From Paenibacillus riograndensis SBR5 (GTDB lineage: Bacteria; Bacillota; Bacilli; Paenibacillales; Paenibacillaceae), in NCBI RefSeq assembly GCF_000981585.1, contig NZ_LN831776.1:5749187-5813186 (forward strand): a DNA stretch of 64,000 nucleotides, given 5' to 3'. The notes below the pieces were generated by a model. That model had not been told where the DNA came from, made no database searches, and worked only from the letters and a program-made list of their open reading frames with translations. A program made the position numbers and the translations under genes. Positions 34,143 to 42,905 of the stretch are shown in pieces. Every line of letters starts with the position of its first letter. The stretch's first letter is position 1.

Positions 34143-34385
34143 TTAATGAGTTATAGGTGTCGGGCTATTCGGAACAGGCGCTTGGAAAGGAGCTCTTGCA
34201 TAGATGGTTTGCAGCTCGGCGATCTGTTGTGTGGATTGAATTACGTCTTTCTGCATTAATGCTTTTAGCTCTTGGTCAAAGACCAAGCCTTGCATAAGTT
34301 TTGACTTAGCGAGGCAGAGCGTTTTAAAGTTTAACGCTTCATGCAGTTCCATTGATTCGTGCGGCGCTAGTGTCGGCGTATTCAT
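34143..34385 (-). CDS. yraG: CotF-like small spore protein, YraG type
   Basis: 80-residue helical protein like the CotF N-terminal half (ESMELHEALNFKTLCLAKSKLMQGLVFDQELK). First gene of the cotF/adhB operon. The frame extends upstream to 34433 (Lys-rich), but AAAGGAGGTG lies inside that extension, about 11 bases before the ATG at 34385, which is chosen. Directly repeated TGATGAAAAAA lies upstream. Confidence 0.7.
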   Translation of the reverse strand: MNTPTLAPHESMELHEALNFKTLCLAKSKLMQGLVFDQELKALMQKDVIQSTQQIAELQTIYARAPFQAPVPNSPTPITH

Positions 34386-34520
34386 GAAGATATTCTCACC
34401 TCCTTTTTTCATCAACTTTTTCCTTTTTTTCATCAGCGTTATATTTTCCAGCGTTATCCGATCTTATACTAAAATAGATTGCCGGAAATCAGGGACCAGT
34501 ATATTCCCACGCAGTCCCAG

Positions 34521-34550
34521 GAATATAAATAAAATGTAAAACACATACTT
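34521..34550 (+). promoter_or_regulatory. Possible sigma-G promoter
   Basis: GAATA (34521-34525), 18 bases, CATACTT (34544-34550). The sigma-G consensus is GHATR-N18-CATNHTA; only the last base differs. It would drive the 93-residue protein gene in the forespore, which fits the sporulation operon beside it. Confidence 0.45.
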
Positions 34551-34597
34551 ATTTCTGTTTAAAATAATGATCTTTGCTCAAGGGAGGAGGGCTAGCT

Positions 34598-34879
34598 TTG
34601 GCCAATGAAAAGAAAATTAATCTAGCTACTGAAAATGCAAAAAAACCGGCAGAAGATTCACTTAACTCGAGCGGCAATACGCTGGAGCAACATGCATCTA
34701 ACGCGGTTTCTCAGGTAAAAACGGCTTTAAATCAGGCGATAAGCTCGATAAGTGAATCTAATTCGGCAACAAATTCACGGGCATTGGAGACGGCCCGGCA
34801 ACACATAACCCAAGCTGAGGAATTTATAGATCAAGCACAAACTTCAGCAAACGCATTACGTCTGCCAGACCAACAATAA
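34598..34879 (+). CDS. Small helical protein of unknown function, possibly spore-specific
   Basis: 93 residues with no recognised domain. It is polar, has no membrane segment or cysteine, and is rich in Ala, Ser, Asn and Gln, with heptad-like helices (TLEQHASNAVSQVKTALNQAI, ALETARQHITQAEEFIDQAQ). The TTG at 34598 is chosen because GGAGG lies 7 bases before it; no in-frame ATG is available. It has a possible sigma-G promoter and its own terminator, and is divergent from the cotF/adhB operon. A spore role is an inference from this setting. Confidence 0.6.
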   Translation: MANEKKINLATENAKKPAEDSLNSSGNTLEQHASNAVSQVKTALNQAISSISESNSATNSRALETARQHITQAEEFIDQAQTSANALRLPDQQ

Positions 34880-34948
34880 AACGGTCTTGATGCAGATAGG
34901 CGGAGATGTCCTTCTTATTCGGGTAAACAAGGAGATTCACCGTAGAAG

Positions 34949-34980
34949 GCTTCGGCTTATGTCGAAGCTTTTTGTTTTAT
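34949..34980 (+). terminator. Intrinsic terminator of the 93-residue protein gene
   Basis: GCTTCG (34949-34954) pairs with CGAAGC (34963-34968), followed by TTTTTGTTTTATT. Confidence 0.65.
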
Positions 34981-35023
34981 TCCGGCATTAGGAAAAGCCT
35001 TCAACATACTATGAATACTCCCG

Positions 35024-35081
35024 CCACTTACCGATGCTACCGCTTCGGCTGAAGTGGGGGTTTCTGATGTCTCAACCTGAA
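35024..35081 (-). ncRNA. Likely 3' part of the TnpB guide (omega) RNA scaffold
   Basis: Between the tnpB stop and the right end the transcript folds into a CCACTT/AAGTGG hairpin with inner CCG/CGG pairs (35024-35057). In known TnpB systems this region is the scaffold and the flanking host sequence is the guide; the guide here would begin near 35010 on the minus strand (TAGTATGTTGAAGG). The limits are inferred. Confidence 0.4.
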
Positions 35082-36551
35082 TTATTTCAGGATACTTAAC
35101 ACCAGGGGAGTTGACACGTTGACGGACTGGTTACCGTCCAACTCCTCTATCCCATCCGTACTCTTGGCAACTACGTTTGGGAATACTTTGCGCATAATGT
35201 TGGCAGCGCCGTTTACATCGGCATGGATGAACCCTTTATTACTTCGATACAGCCCGCGATGAATTCGCTTGCCGGAAAACGTCCATGTCCCCTCTTCGCC
35301 ATAACGCGGCAAGGGATCGTGATCCAGAAAGCTGGCTTTCGACGTGTATGCTTCTTCCGTCAGTATGACCGCTATTCCCTGTTCAGCCGCCTTATACTGG
35401 ATCATGCGGATCAGCATCTGGTGTGGGATGTGGCAGAACGACTGATTGTTTCGCCGTCCGATCGCCGATGATTGCTTCCATCTATCGTTATGTCCGATGA
35501 CGATCGTGCCGATGCGTTTTTCCACGGCCAACCTAACCAGGCGATGACTGGCTTTGTGAAACAAGTCTTTGATCCGGAGGTAGCGTTTCCGATGCAGACG
35601 TTCCATCCGTTTGGAGGTGTGTAACCCTTCTCTCGGTTCCTTGCCTTGACGAAGAATTCCGGTATAGTGCGCTTTCATCTTGTTGTAATACTGGTTGATC
35701 GCTTTGACGATCTTGCCCTTCACGATCATCGGCTTCGAACCCGTTGTCGTGACGATGGTTGCAAGATTGTCTACACCCAAATCAATGGCCATAAGGTAAT
35801 CAGAACGATTCACGTCCACAAGTAAATCAGAAGGTTTGACGTCTAGCACGTTTTCTTGCGCGGCTTCCTTCTCTTCCATTGGACAAGCGAAGATCAATTC
35901 GACGACATAGTGTCCATGGCTGGGCACTACACGTACCTGTTTCAGTTGTCCGTGGGCACGGCCCAGCTTGCCGATGTTAAGCTGTAGCCTGGTCTTGGGA
36001 AGCTTAAGAAACTTCCGTTCTTTGATCACGCAATCCTGATTGGAGAACACCACTTCTTTCACCGGACTGCGAGCGTAACCCGGTATATTCGGTTTGCCGG
36101 TGTACTTCTCCGGATGTTTACGATAATCCTTCATACTCGTGAAGAAGCCGTTCCAGTTTTGAAACACCACCTTCATGATGCTTTGACTGCTCTGCGTAGG
36201 AAGTGCGCGATAATCGGGTTGATCCATCACTTTGAACAACGCGTCCAGAAAGGGGTAGGACACAAAGGGATTCTCCTGTGAAGGCAGCTCGAACAGGCGG
36301 GAACGATTTTGAAAGCTCCGTCTTTCATTCATTGCTTCGAGCCTTGTTTCCAGTGTGTTCATCACTTGTTGTTGCAATGGCTGAAGGGGCTCATTTCGTC
36401 CAAAAGAAGTAAACACTTGCCGGATGTAAAAGTTGGTCGTATTGTACAGATTTCTGGCGTTCTGACACGCTTCATTTAGATACGTAAACAACCGATGGCC
36501 CGGTTTGATCCATACTTGATGGGTCCTGTACATCATCGTTGAATCCGACAT
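35082..36551 (-). CDS. tnpB: TnpB-type RNA-guided nuclease with altered RuvC-II site
   Basis: 489-residue TnpB/OrfB protein; known members are guide-RNA-directed DNA nucleases. RuvC-I Asp is D257 in AIDLGVDNLATI and RuvC-III Asp is D445 in HADVNGAANIMRK. At the usual RuvC-II place the sequence is TIVIGHNDRWKQ (about 349-360) with Gly where Glu is normal. A Glu pair occurs later in LTEEAYTSKASF (E399-E400) and may stand in for it. The CxxC zinc-finger cysteines are absent. The ATG at 36551 follows AAGGAGGTG by 5 bases. No tnpA is present. Confidence 0.85.
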   Translation of the reverse strand: MSDSTMMYRTHQVWIKPGHRLFTYLNEACQNARNLYNTTNFYIRQVFTSFGRNEPLQPLQQQVMNTLETRLEAMNERRSFQNRSRLFELPSQENPFVSYPFLDALFKVMDQPDYRALPTQSSQSIMKVVFQNWNGFFTSMKDYRKHPEKYTGKPNIPGYARSPVKEVVFSNQDCVIKERKFLKLPKTRLQLNIGKLGRAHGQLKQVRVVPSHGHYVVELIFACPMEEKEAAQENVLDVKPSDLLVDVNRSDYLMAIDLGVDNLATIVTTTGSKPMIVKGKIVKAINQYYNKMKAHYTGILRQGKEPREGLHTSKRMERLHRKRYLRIKDLFHKASHRLVRLAVEKRIGTIVIGHNDRWKQSSAIGRRNNQSFCHIPHQMLIRMIQYKAAEQGIAVILTEEAYTSKASFLDHDPLPRYGEEGTWTFSGKRIHRGLYRSNKGFIHADVNGAANIMRKVFPNVVAKSTDGIEELDGNQSVNVSTPLVLSILK

Positions 36552-36729
36552 GACTTCACCTCCTTCCAATCACGCAATGCGAATGTATGTTCCATTTTTA
36601 TTATACCGCTAATAAAGATGGAAGGAAAGAACATCTTGCGGGCAAGTTCAGGAGGTCGCCGATTGACCTCACCGCTTGCAGAAGCGGGAGTCCTCTCGGC
36701 GAGTGCTGATAGATAATATCATTCAAATA

Positions 36730-37030
36730 TGTTGGGGAGGTTATCATAAAACCTATGTTAGTGTAATTGCTGATGGAAGGGGGACCTTGTGGGTTCTGGA
36801 TACGGCTGCACCAAATTTTTCAGAGCCTATCTTCTGATGGAATGATAACGGATGCACAAGGAAATGTTGATGCTGGAGACTATGAAAACAACAGTATTCG
36901 GAAGATTTTGCCGAATGGAATACTGGAGACCATTGCACATGATCCAAGAATTTTATGGCCGGATACTTTTTCTATTGGTCTGGATCAAACTTTGTATAAA
37001 ATTGATGAATTACCTGCTCCTACCTTTTGA
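36730..37030 (+). pseudogene. C-terminal remnant of an MRJP/Yellow-like protein gene
   Basis: The sequence encodes LWVLDTAAPNFSEPIF in one frame and then ITDAQGNVDAGDYENNSIRKILPNGILETIAHDPRILWPDTFSIG in another. Together they match the C-terminal part of major-royal-jelly/Yellow-like proteins of bacteria. A frameshift lies near 36825 and the coding stops near 37030. The 5' part is missing; the TnpB element lies directly on that side. It is a dead fragment. Confidence 0.6.
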
Positions 37031-37114
37031 TAGATATATCCCACCTTAGAAAGTTGACTCTATTTGCGCAGAAAATGCATATTTAGCACAGTCTATCATC
37101 CTTCTTTTTTTAAA

Positions 37115-37145
37115 ACGCAAGCCTCCCGGAGTAGAAGGCTTGCGT
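37115..37145 (-). terminator. Intrinsic terminator of the kinase-regulator operon ending at 37152
   Basis: On the minus strand ACGCAAGCCT pairs with AGGCTTGCGT across an 11-base loop, followed by TTTAAAAAAAG. It is seven bases past the regulator stop codon. Confidence 0.75.
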
Positions 37146-37151
37146 CAGTGT

Positions 37152-38771
37152 CTAGTTTTTTATCAGCTCTGTAGGGTTCATGCCGGTGATTTTTTTGAAC
37201 AGTGTGCTGAAGTAGGGAATGTTCTTATAGCCGACCCGTTCGGCCACTTCATAGACCAGCATATTCCGCTCCATGAGCAGCTCGCGCGCTTTCTCGATCC
37301 GCACCCGGGTCAGGTAGTTATTGAAGGTTTCGCCGGTAATATTCTTGAAAATAATGGACAAATGGTTCCGCGAAATGAATACCTTATCCGAAAGCTCGGC
37401 AAGCGTCAGCTCTTCCGCATAGTGCTCATGAATGTAACTGGTCATGAAATCGACAACTTGTCTATGCTTGCTGCTGCCCTTCCATTGCCTGCTGCTGCAG
37501 ATCCTGGTGATTTTATCCATCAGCCACCTTGCCAGCTGGTCCGGTACGATCAGGCTGCTGATCTCCTTGGCAATCTGGTCATTGGTGAACAGGTCATCCA
37601 GCACCAATCCGGATTCATATAACGAGTAGGTTATAATTCCCCACAGCTCGCTTCCAAGCATTTGCACGTATCCTTGGGAAAGTCCCTCCTGCTTGTTCAT
37701 TTCCGTGATATAGTCCAGTACAAGCTGGTGGGCTTCGGCCTCCTGCGAGGCCTTCATCGCTGTCGCCAGCTTATACGAGAACTTGACCGGAAAGAGGGCG
37801 ACATTTCCCGGCTCACTGCTGCTGTTCTCCCGGTACATGTACACTTCATGTGCGGAAGCGACCCGCAATGCTCTTTGATCCATTGCGCGGAACGCTTCCT
37901 CCGTGGAGTCGGAGAGCTTCGTCCATGTATCCTTCACTCCCCCGATCCCTATCCGTGTCACCAGCTTAAGATAGCCGCCGATACTTTCATTCAGCCTGAT
38001 CCCCAGTTCCTCCAGCTTCCCCTCTAACTGTTCGGGATGCCCTGAACCCGGATGAATAATCAGTAACGCCCGGGTGCTGTGCAGCTCTGTGTATTCCATT
38101 TCCGGGAACAGCTTGCGCGCTACTTCACAAGCAATATTGCTGACCGCAAACCGGAACAGGTTCCAGTCGGAGACGGACAGACATCTGGCCCGTTCATCAC
38201 GGATCAGCTCGATGCCGACTGTGACATGCTTGCGTTCCTGCCAGTAAAGGTATGACGGCGGAAGGCGTGTACTGTCTTTGTATGCATGGTCCAGAGTACC
38301 GACAGCTGCGGAGCGAACCCACTCTTTTTCCACAAAAGGCTCATACAGCGTTATTTTAAACTCAAGCTCCCACTGCCTGATCCGCTTCTCCTCTTCTTCC
38401 TCAAGCTCCTGTACGACATTGCTTAGAATCGATTTCAATGTCGGCAGACTGATCGGCTTGGAGACATAATCGGTCACATGGAACCTTAGCGCTGCCCTCG
38501 CATGCTCAAAATCCGAATAACCGCTCAAAATTATGATTTTGCCCTGGAAGCCTTCCTTCCTAAGCTGCTCCATCATATCCAGGCCGCTCATCACGGGCAT
38601 ATACAGGTCAGTGATCACAATGTCCGGTTGTGTACGGCGGATTACCTCCAGTCCGTCCTCTCCGTTCATAGCCTCCCCAACCCATTCAGCTCCCAGCTCA
38701 TCCCAGGGAATCGCCCCTTTCATCCCCTTTAGAACTTGGCGCTCATCATCAATGATTGCGATTTTCCACAT
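37152..38771 (-). CDS. Response regulator with AraC-type output, YesN family
   Basis: 539-residue regulator: receiver (1-120; phospho-Asp in DIVITDLYMPVMSGLDMM, Lys in DYVSKPIS), a middle domain, and an AraC double helix-turn-helix (about 435-537; FISRNHLSIIFKNITGETFNNYLTRVRIEKA). GGAGG is 8 bases before the ATG. It follows the kinase gene after 122 bases that hold a cre-like sequence (AGGAAGCGCTTACC near 38833). It is the last gene of a permease-permease-kinase-regulator run and probably controls the SBP-aguA and permease genes upstream. Confidence 0.9.
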   Translation of the reverse strand: MWKIAIIDDERQVLKGMKGAIPWDELGAEWVGEAMNGEDGLEVIRRTQPDIVITDLYMPVMSGLDMMEQLRKEGFQGKIIILSGYSDFEHARAALRFHVTDYVSKPISLPTLKSILSNVVQELEEEEEKRIRQWELEFKITLYEPFVEKEWVRSAAVGTLDHAYKDSTRLPPSYLYWQERKHVTVGIELIRDERARCLSVSDWNLFRFAVSNIACEVARKLFPEMEYTELHSTRALLIIHPGSGHPEQLEGKLEELGIRLNESIGGYLKLVTRIGIGGVKDTWTKLSDSTEEAFRAMDQRALRVASAHEVYMYRENSSSEPGNVALFPVKFSYKLATAMKASQEAEAHQLVLDYITEMNKQEGLSQGYVQMLGSELWGIITYSLYESGLVLDDLFTNDQIAKEISSLIVPDQLARWLMDKITRICSSRQWKGSSKHRQVVDFMTSYIHEHYAEELTLAELSDKVFISRNHLSIIFKNITGETFNNYLTRVRIEKARELLMERNMLVYEVAERVGYKNIPYFSTLFKKITGMNPTELIKN

Positions 38772-38893
38772 TACCCCTACCTCCTTAAACTCCGTAAGTA
38801 CCGAAGCATGACAATATCTGCTCTACAGCAAGGAAGCGCTTACCGTACACCGTTTCGTATCTTATCTACAGCACTGCATCTGAATGATAAGGA

Positions 38894-40630
38894 TCAGTCC
38901 TTCCTGGAAGGAGGTTCTGTCAGCAGCGGCAGCATAATTTCCACCCTTGTTCCGCCCTCTTCACGTTCTTTAAGCGTAATCCCGTAACTCTCCCCGAAAT
39001 ACCCGGCGACTCTCTCCCGCACATTGCGTATTCCATAGCCGCCTGTATGGCGTTGTTGGGAGTTGAGACCGGGCTGCTTCAGTCCGGCTCCGTTATCATC
39101 AATGACAATGTGCAGCGCATCATCAAGTCTCTCCATAACGATAGACACATAGCCGCTGCGCTGCTTGTTGAAGCCATGAACGATGGAATTCTCCACGAAC
39201 GGCTGTAGTGTAAGCTTGGGAATGTATAACTCCTGAAGCTCAGGCGCTGCCTCAATCCTGTATTCAAGCCCTTCTCCCCAGCGCAGCTGCTGGATTTCCA
39301 GATAACACTCTATATGCAGCAGTTCATCTGCTATCGTGATAAAGCTGTTGCCGTTGGACAAGCCGATCCGGAACATACGTCCCATCAGCTCCAGAATACG
39401 GCTAAGCTCATCCTGCCCGGCCTCAATCGCCATCCAGTTAAGCTGATCCAGCATATTATATAGAAAATGCGGATTGATATTGGCCTGAAGCGCCTCAATT
39501 TCAGCTTTCCGCTGCTGTTCATAACGGCGTTCAAGCGAGAGATACAGCTCCTCAATCCGTTCATTCTGCTTGCGGTAGCCGGAGAATAAATAACCGAATT
39601 CATTCTCATAATCCACGGGAAGTTCCACATTATCGCCTCCAACAGAGTACATGCGCATCGCAGTTACAAGGTTTTTGATCGGCTTGGTAAACTGTTTGCT
39701 CAAAAAATGGGTCAGGAGCAATACCAGCAGCACTGCAGCAATACCGATCAGGCCGATCCACTCCGCCAGCTTCAGGCTGCTTGCCGTGATCTGCTTCCAG
39801 GAGGTGAATTCGATCAGGGTCCAGATGGAATTATCCATCCTGGAATAGACAAGCAGCGTATCGCGGGAGCCATCGGTGGCCGGGATATGGACATAACCCG
39901 ATTTATTGCTTTTGAGATCAATCCACCGGGACCAGTCACTCTGGTCCATAGCATCGCCTATTTTCATAATCTGCTGTCCTTCGCTGTCCGCCATAATCCG
40001 GTTAGATCCGTCGGAGTTTCCGGTCAGCAGCTTCCGGATCTCGTTGGCCTTGATGTGGACGACCAGGACACCTAAATAGTCATTCTCACTTATGATTTTC
40101 CGGGAAAAGCTGAGCACCGGAACCTCACCTTGCGCGCTGGGAAAATTATATTCCCTGGACCAGCAAAAATCGCTTTTCTCCAGACACCCGGCCCCTACCT
40201 GCTTGTTAAGATCCGCAAGGTTCCGGAACTGGATATAGCTTTGCCGTTCACTCGGGATAGGGTTATCCATATACAGGTCAATCCCTTGAATCAGCGGAAT
40301 CGCATAGGTCAAATTCGCGAGTGCGCTTTCAACACCTGCACGTCTGCGGTACCTCTCAAATTCATCCTGCCGGTTCAGGAGGAAATTCGTAAGCTCGCTG
40401 TCGCGGGAGCTGGACAGGGAAATCTGCTCAATCATGACCAGCTTGGTCGTAATTTCATTATTCAGCTCATCCAGCAGCTGCTGCTGGTAATGGGAGGTGG
40501 TCTGTACGAGCGCCTTGGATGAATTGCTGTAGCTTGTCCATGCGGTAACAACGATAAGGGCAATAAGGACGATGGCAAAGCTATGAAAGAACAGACGGTC
40601 GATTCTATACTTTTTAAAAGGATTGATCAA
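38894..40630 (-). CDS. Sensor histidine kinase, YesM family
   Basis: 578-residue kinase with membrane segments at about 12-30 and 285-307, an extracellular sensor between them, HAMP, phospho-His in LQANINPHFLYNMLDQLN and ATP-binding DDNGAGLKQPG. The start is TTG, 8 bases after GGAAGG. It lies about 100 bases after the MalG-type permease gene, with a hairpin in between. It should sense the sugar carried by the transporter encoded next to it. Confidence 0.9.
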   Translation of the reverse strand: MINPFKKYRIDRLFFHSFAIVLIALIVVTAWTSYSNSSKALVQTTSHYQQQLLDELNNEITTKLVMIEQISLSSSRDSELTNFLLNRQDEFERYRRRAGVESALANLTYAIPLIQGIDLYMDNPIPSERQSYIQFRNLADLNKQVGAGCLEKSDFCWSREYNFPSAQGEVPVLSFSRKIISENDYLGVLVVHIKANEIRKLLTGNSDGSNRIMADSEGQQIMKIGDAMDQSDWSRWIDLKSNKSGYVHIPATDGSRDTLLVYSRMDNSIWTLIEFTSWKQITASSLKLAEWIGLIGIAAVLLVLLLTHFLSKQFTKPIKNLVTAMRMYSVGGDNVELPVDYENEFGYLFSGYRKQNERIEELYLSLERRYEQQRKAEIEALQANINPHFLYNMLDQLNWMAIEAGQDELSRILELMGRMFRIGLSNGNSFITIADELLHIECYLEIQQLRWGEGLEYRIEAAPELQELYIPKLTLQPFVENSIVHGFNKQRSGYVSIVMERLDDALHIVIDDNGAGLKQPGLNSQQRHTGGYGIRNVRERVAGYFGESYGITLKEREEGGTRVEIMLPLLTEPPSRKD

Positions 40631-40669
40631 TTGCTCTACCTTCCTTCATACTCCCGCTCAGACACAATA

Positions 40670-40708
40670 AACGGTAAAGCTGCGAAGGGTATTCGAAGCT
40701 TTACCGTT
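40670..40708 (-). other. Hairpin between the permease and kinase genes
   Basis: AACGGTAAAGCT (40670-40681) pairs perfectly with AGCTTTACCGTT (40697-40708). On the minus strand only TTTATTG follows, so it is a weak terminator at best and would lower, not stop, expression of the kinase and regulator compared with the permeases. Confidence 0.55.
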
Positions 40709-40732
40709 AACGGACCGATGTTTTTTTACATC

Positions 40733-41578
40733 TTATCCTTTAATTCCTGTGGTTGCAATCCCTTCAACGAAATACTTCTGAAGGAACATGAAGACGATGG
40801 TTGCCGGAAGTATAGATACCAGTGACATGGCAAGCAATTGGCCCCACTCCGCCGCAGATTGCGAGTCATTGATCATGCGCAGCGCGAGTCCGACCGTATA
40901 CTTGTCCACGCTGTTGATGTACAGGAGATGGCCGAGGAAATCGTCCCAGTTCCACAGGAAGCAGAAGATCGTCACGGTAACGATTGCCGGAAAGGCAAGC
41001 GGCATAACGACTCTCCAAAAGATACCGAACCAGGAGCAGCCGTCAATTTTGGCCGATTCGTCAAGCTCTCTTGGAACGCCGCGGATAAATTGAATCAGCA
41101 GGAAGACGAAGAAGCTGCCGCCTGCCCCGGTAGCAAGCAAATGCGGAACAATAAACGGCAAGTACGTATTCACCCAGCCCAGTTGATGGAACAGCGCATA
41201 TTGCGGGATGATCAGCACTTGTCCGGGCATCATCAGGGTCAGCATCAGGATGGAGAACCAGAAGTTCTTGAGCGGAAAGTCCAGTCTCGCAAAACCGAAG
41301 GCCACCAGGGTACAGGATAGCAGCGTTGCGACGATTACCGCGAATTCCAGTCCGAAGGTATTGAGATAGAAATCGGTAAACGTGTGTCCGGGAACCGATG
41401 TCCAGCCTTTGGTGAAGTTGCTCCATTGCGGGGCAGTCGGAAAAATCGACGGCGAACCCAGCTCAGTGCTGTGCTTCAGTGAAGCACCGACCCACCAGAG
41501 CACCGGATAAACCATAATGAGGCTGAAGAGAATCATGAACAGATGACGGAACGCCGGCTTCCATTTTAGAGTGGTCAT
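40733..41578 (-). CDS. Carbohydrate ABC transporter permease, MalG type
   Basis: 281-residue membrane subunit with six segments and the EAA loop ESAKIDGCSWFGIFWRVVMPLAFPAIV. Its start overlaps the stop of the MalF-type permease gene by ATGA (41575-41578). With that permease and the binding protein at 45513-46838 it probably forms an importer for glucuronic-acid-bearing xylo-oligosaccharides, judged by the aguA gene between them. Confidence 0.88.
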   Translation of the reverse strand: MTTLKWKPAFRHLFMILFSLIMVYPVLWWVGASLKHSTELGSPSIFPTAPQWSNFTKGWTSVPGHTFTDFYLNTFGLEFAVIVATLLSCTLVAFGFARLDFPLKNFWFSILMLTLMMPGQVLIIPQYALFHQLGWVNTYLPFIVPHLLATGAGGSFFVFLLIQFIRGVPRELDESAKIDGCSWFGIFWRVVMPLAFPAIVTVTIFCFLWNWDDFLGHLLYINSVDKYTVGLALRMINDSQSAAEWGQLLAMSLVSILPATIVFMFLQKYFVEGIATTGIKG

Positions 41579-42537
41579 TTACGTTTTTTCCCTCCAGTGT
41601 CTGTTTCATAGAATACCCAATACTTCGAGGTGTAAGAGATCAGAACCGTTGCAGCAATAATGGCGACCAGCATAATCCAGGCCAGTGCCGAAGCATAACC
41701 CAGCTCATAACGGCTGAATGCCCTTTCATACAAGTACATCGCATACACATAAGTAGAGTTCATCGGCCCGCCGTTCGTGATCACAAAGGCTGAAGTGAAC
41801 ATCTGGAAGGCGCCGATAACGGCCATAATCAGGTTGAAGTAAAGAATGGGTGAAAGCATCGGCAGTGTGATGCGGAAGAATTGCGTGATTTTGTTGGCCC
41901 CATCCACAGATGATGCCTCGTACAGGTCGTTTGGAATCTGCTTCAGACCCGCCAGAAAAATAACCATGGTGGAACCGAATTGCCAGACCGTCAGCAGGAT
42001 CAGCGTGCTAAGCGCCGTATCGGGACTTGTAATCCAGCCCTTCCCTTCAAAGCCAAAGACGCCAATCAGTTTGTTAAAAATCCCGTCTACCCCAAAAATG
42101 TTGCGCCAGAGCAGCGATACCCCGATACTCCCTCCGATCAGCGACGGAAAATAAATTGCCGTGCGGTAAAAGCTTATTCCTTTTACGGCCCTGCTAAGAA
42201 TTATAGCAACGAAGAGAGCGGCTATAAGCTTCAAGGGTACGGAAGCCAGCACATACATGAAGGTTACCTTGGCGGATTGGATGAATTTGGGGTCCGCTGT
42301 AAAAATACGCTCATAATTGCGGGTCCCGATCCACTTCATTGGCTGCAGCAAGGTGTAGTCTGTGAATGAATAGTACAGGGATAAGAATAACGGATACGCC
42401 GTAAGCGCCAGAAATCCGATCAGCCAAGGCGAAATAAACAAATAGCCTGCAAGCGGAGCGTTCCATCTGCTGCGAAAGTATGAGCTTTTTTTCGTCTTGG
42501 CAGCAGATTGGGCTATAGCGGCTGTGGAACGGTTCAT
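41575..42537 (-). CDS. Carbohydrate ABC transporter permease, MalF type
   Basis: 320-residue membrane subunit with six segments, N-terminal FISPWLIGFLALTAYPLFLSL and EAA loop YEASSVDGANKITQFFRITLPMLSPIL. GAGGTG lies 8 bases before the ATG. The gene is cut off from aguA upstream by 830 bases of repeats, so it probably has its own promoter; TATACT-like sequence is seen about 65 bases upstream of the start. Confidence 0.88.
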   Translation of the reverse strand: MNRSTAAIAQSAAKTKKSSYFRSRWNAPLAGYLFISPWLIGFLALTAYPLFLSLYYSFTDYTLLQPMKWIGTRNYERIFTADPKFIQSAKVTFMYVLASVPLKLIAALFVAIILSRAVKGISFYRTAIYFPSLIGGSIGVSLLWRNIFGVDGIFNKLIGVFGFEGKGWITSPDTALSTLILLTVWQFGSTMVIFLAGLKQIPNDLYEASSVDGANKITQFFRITLPMLSPILYFNLIMAVIGAFQMFTSAFVITNGGPMNSTYVYAMYLYERAFSRYELGYASALAWIMLVAIIAATVLISYTSKYWVFYETDTGGKKRK

Positions 42538-42699
42538 CTGTGGTCACCTCTTGTGGTCAATTTTTATACTTTAAGTATATAATCCGCCCATCGCCCGCTA
42601 AAGGAGGGGAATGCTCGAATTCTTTCAAAATATAACGATAAAAAAACCAATATGTACTTTCTGATATGGAACTAAATCATCTTGGCGGATGAGTAAAGT

Positions 42700-42905
42700 C
42701 TTGGAGGTTACGAAGTCCGCATTTGTTGTACAATATGCAGGATTAGCGTCCATCTGTTGCGGTCAGACCCACATTGTTGTACCATCCGCAGGATTTTTGT
42801 CCATTTCGCGTGCTTAGGACGCAGATTGCTGTATAACGTACAAGATATTCAACCATCCGGCCTGCTTAAGACACACTTTGTTGTATTCCGTGCAAGATAT
42901 TCGCG
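42700..42905. repeat. Tandem array of repeat family R1 (four 51-52 bp units)
   Basis: Four diverged units in tandem, with the core TTGTTGTA (or TTGCTGTA) at 42723, 42774, 42826 and 42878, a period of 51-52 bases. Each core goes on as nn-GCAGGATT or GTRCAAGATATTC and then CCAT. The cores are partly palindromic (GTTGTAC...GTGCAAG). The array lies in the 830-base gap between aguA and the permease genes, whose remainder holds a copy of repeat family R2 and no gene that I can support. Confidence 0.65.

Larger units (their letters stand above)
35011..36720 (-). mobile_element. IS200/IS605-group element carrying only tnpB (IS1341-like)
   Basis: A single TnpB-type gene is flanked by hairpin-forming ends, with no tnpA. 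The right end (minus-strand 3' side) has a CCACTT/AAGTGG hairpin at 35024-35057 and ends with GGCGGGAGTATTCA. The left end (about 36640-36720) has two hairpins, CCGCTT/AAGCGG and GAGGTC/GACCTC. There are no terminal inverted repeats or target duplication, as expected of the group. The exact ends are estimates. The 3' noncoding part should give the guide RNA. Confidence 0.7.

Noticed and set aside
36767-37030. Intact 87-codon gene
   Set aside because: It is the tail of an MRJP-like protein in one frame, with the preceding part in another frame, and it lacks a ribosome binding site.
38830-38848. cre site between the kinase and regulator genes
   Set aside because: AGGAAGCGCTTACC deviates from the consensus at the first TG and is inside an operon; kept only as a remark.
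42700-42905. CRISPR array
   Set aside because: Units are diverged along their whole length, with no constant repeat and variable spacers, and no cas gene is near.
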